Below, in pieces: positions 15,196 through 15,540 of a DNA stretch of 15,540 bases. Under the pieces are notes generated by a model that saw only the letters and a list, made by a program, of their open reading frames with translations, did not search any database and was not told where the DNA came from. The position numbers were made by a program, and so were the translations under genes. Each line of letters starts with the position of its first letter. The first letter of the stretch is position 1. This DNA comes from an uncultured Clostridiaceae bacterium (GTDB lineage Bacteria; Bacillota; Clostridia; Clostridiales; Oxobacteraceae): contig CALCDS010000387.1 in NCBI GenBank assembly GCA_937900065.1, positions 1 to 15,540 on the forward strand, in the 5' to 3' direction.

Positions 15196-15402
15196 AGGGA
15201 TTGAGTCGTCATGGCGGATAGTCCTGCTGTGTGCGTGTTTATGGCAAATGTTATGAGCCAACAGATTGTTAGAAGGGAATCCGGTCTCTGGATATGGAAT
15301 GATATCCCAAATTTTGGGAAACGTGAAGTATTCAGGAGGATACCCACCTGCGGGAGCAGGTTCTAACAAACCATATCACGGCATGGTGGGATTTTGTTTT
15401 TT
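15196..15402 (+). ncRNA. ssrS: Probable 6S RNA
   Basis: A structured RNA of about 205 nt with its own promoter and a T-rich end, next to aspS just as 6S-1 RNA (bsrA) is in B. subtilis. 6S RNA mimics an open promoter and binds sigma-A RNA polymerase. Its expected parts are visible. The closing stem is CCTGCT (15223-15228) with AGCAGG (15355-15360), extended outward by TAG/CTA and ATGG (15211-15214)/CCAT (15371-15374). The long apical arm is GGGAATCC (15275-15282) with GGATACCC (15338-15345), then CTGGATA (15288-15294) with TATTCAG (15329-15335), and a tip hairpin 15305-15319. A large asymmetric bubble lies between. The segment GTCCTGCTGTGT resembles what I recall of the start of Firmicute 6S RNA. 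The 5' end is approximate. No covariance search was possible. Confidence 0.72.
15370..15402 (+). terminator. 3' end terminator of the 6S RNA unit
   Basis: A short stem ACCAT (15370-15374) with ATGGT (15383-15387) is followed after a few bases by TTTTGTTTTTT (15392-15402), the longest T-tract in this region. The local stem is weak, and CCAT may instead pair with ATGG at 15211-15214 in the closing stem, so the whole RNA fold may supply the terminating structure. It could also terminate read-through from aspS. Confidence 0.55.
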
Positions 15403-15480
15403 GCACATTTATGTTTTGGCTATGTTAAAGTATGATGTTGATTTTGAGCATCCCGTTCGTCAATTCGCACTTTTTAAGTT
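15403..15480. other. Intergenic stretch with no recognised feature
   Basis: Between the T-tract of the RNA unit and the possible minus-strand stop codon there is no gene, clear hairpin or well-spaced promoter. TTGGCT and TATGAT are present on the plus strand but only 9 nt apart. Confidence 0.5.
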
Positions 15481-15540
15481 CTAATGCTTATTGCCTTGCT
15501 TATCAAGAACTTTTGCAAACTCACTACGCAAAATCAGCAA
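15481..15540 (-). CDS. Possible C-terminal end of a minus-strand gene (partial)
   Basis: On the minus strand the last 60 bases read open from the window edge to a TAG at 15481-15483, giving a 19-residue tail that ends RSEFAKVLDKQGNKH. Its composition is protein-like and charged, in contrast to the plus-strand reading. The gene would converge on the 6S RNA. This is too short to identify. It would be the only minus-strand gene in the window and could belong to a mobile element or an unrelated gene starting to the right. Confidence 0.25.
   Translation of the reverse strand: MLILRSEFAKVLDKQGNKH

Noticed and set aside
14805..15347. Minus-strand 180-codon frame opposite the aspS end and the 6S region
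   Set aside because: It is the shadow of aspS on the opposite strand, with no ribosome binding site and no recognisable domains; aspS is certain.
15196..15402. Reading the structured RNA as a T-box, tmRNA, SRP RNA or RNase P RNA
   Set aside because: The hallmark conserved sequences of those RNAs are absent, and the length, closing stem, bubble and aspS neighbourhood fit 6S RNA better.
15266..15484. Plus-strand 72-codon reading frame starting at TTG
   Set aside because: It lies inside the RNA structure, has no ribosome binding site at a proper distance from its TTG, and crosses the terminator T-tract.
1..15540. CRISPR array, phage genes or a complete insertion sequence
   Set aside because: No regularly spaced repeats, no integrase or transposase and no paired terminal repeats were seen; the genes are ordinary core genes.

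Overview
The window is a dense, almost entirely plus-strand stretch of housekeeping chromosome from an anaerobic, low-GC Firmicute of the class Clostridia. Three things point there: the AT-rich coding sequence with heavy use of ATA (Ile) and AGA/AGG (Arg) codons; strong AGGAGG-type ribosome binding sites before nearly every gene; and the gene order scfB - secD - secF - recJ - apt - rel - dtd - MBL hydrolase - small HTH-like protein - hemZ - hisS - aspS - 6S RNA. ScfB, the SCIFF-peptide maturase, is characteristic of Clostridia. Twelve protein genes are supported, plus one probable small RNA and a doubtful minus-strand fragment at the right edge.

Layout. Positions 1-86 hold a small hairpin and the ribosome binding site of scfB (87-1451), a radical SAM/SPASM peptide-modifying enzyme whose SCIFF precursor gene should lie just left of the window. 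A perfect 18-bp hairpin (1523-1563) is followed at once by a near-consensus sigma-A promoter that drives secD-secF, the accessory subunits of the Sec translocon. A second perfect hairpin (3793-3822) again abuts a near-consensus promoter, which should start the long run recJ, apt, rel, dtd, MBL hydrolase, small protein, hemZ, hisS, aspS. Spacings in that run are from -32 to about 66 nt and no convincing internal terminator is visible.

How the genes fit together. The recJ-to-aspS run joins DNA repair (RecJ), purine salvage (Apt), the (p)ppGpp stringent-response enzyme (Rel), proofreading of mischarged tRNA (Dtd), and two aminoacyl-tRNA synthetases (HisRS, AspRS). HemZ, an MBL-fold hydrolase and a 59-residue protein lie between. 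Much of the run concerns translation and its surveillance. No T-box leader is present in front of hisS-aspS.

At the right end (15106-15540) there is no plus-strand protein gene. A promoter, a structured region of about 200 nt and a T-rich tail form an independent transcription unit that I read as 6S RNA, because of its fold and its place next to aspS (as bsrA in Bacillus subtilis). The fold shows two mutually exclusive uses of the same 3' strand, as expected of an RNA that refolds. The last 60 bases may encode the C-terminus of a minus-strand gene. I see no CRISPR array, prophage, complete insertion sequence or clearly new system; the most rewarding items are the 6S candidate, the SCIFF locus edge and the paired hairpin-promoter junctions.
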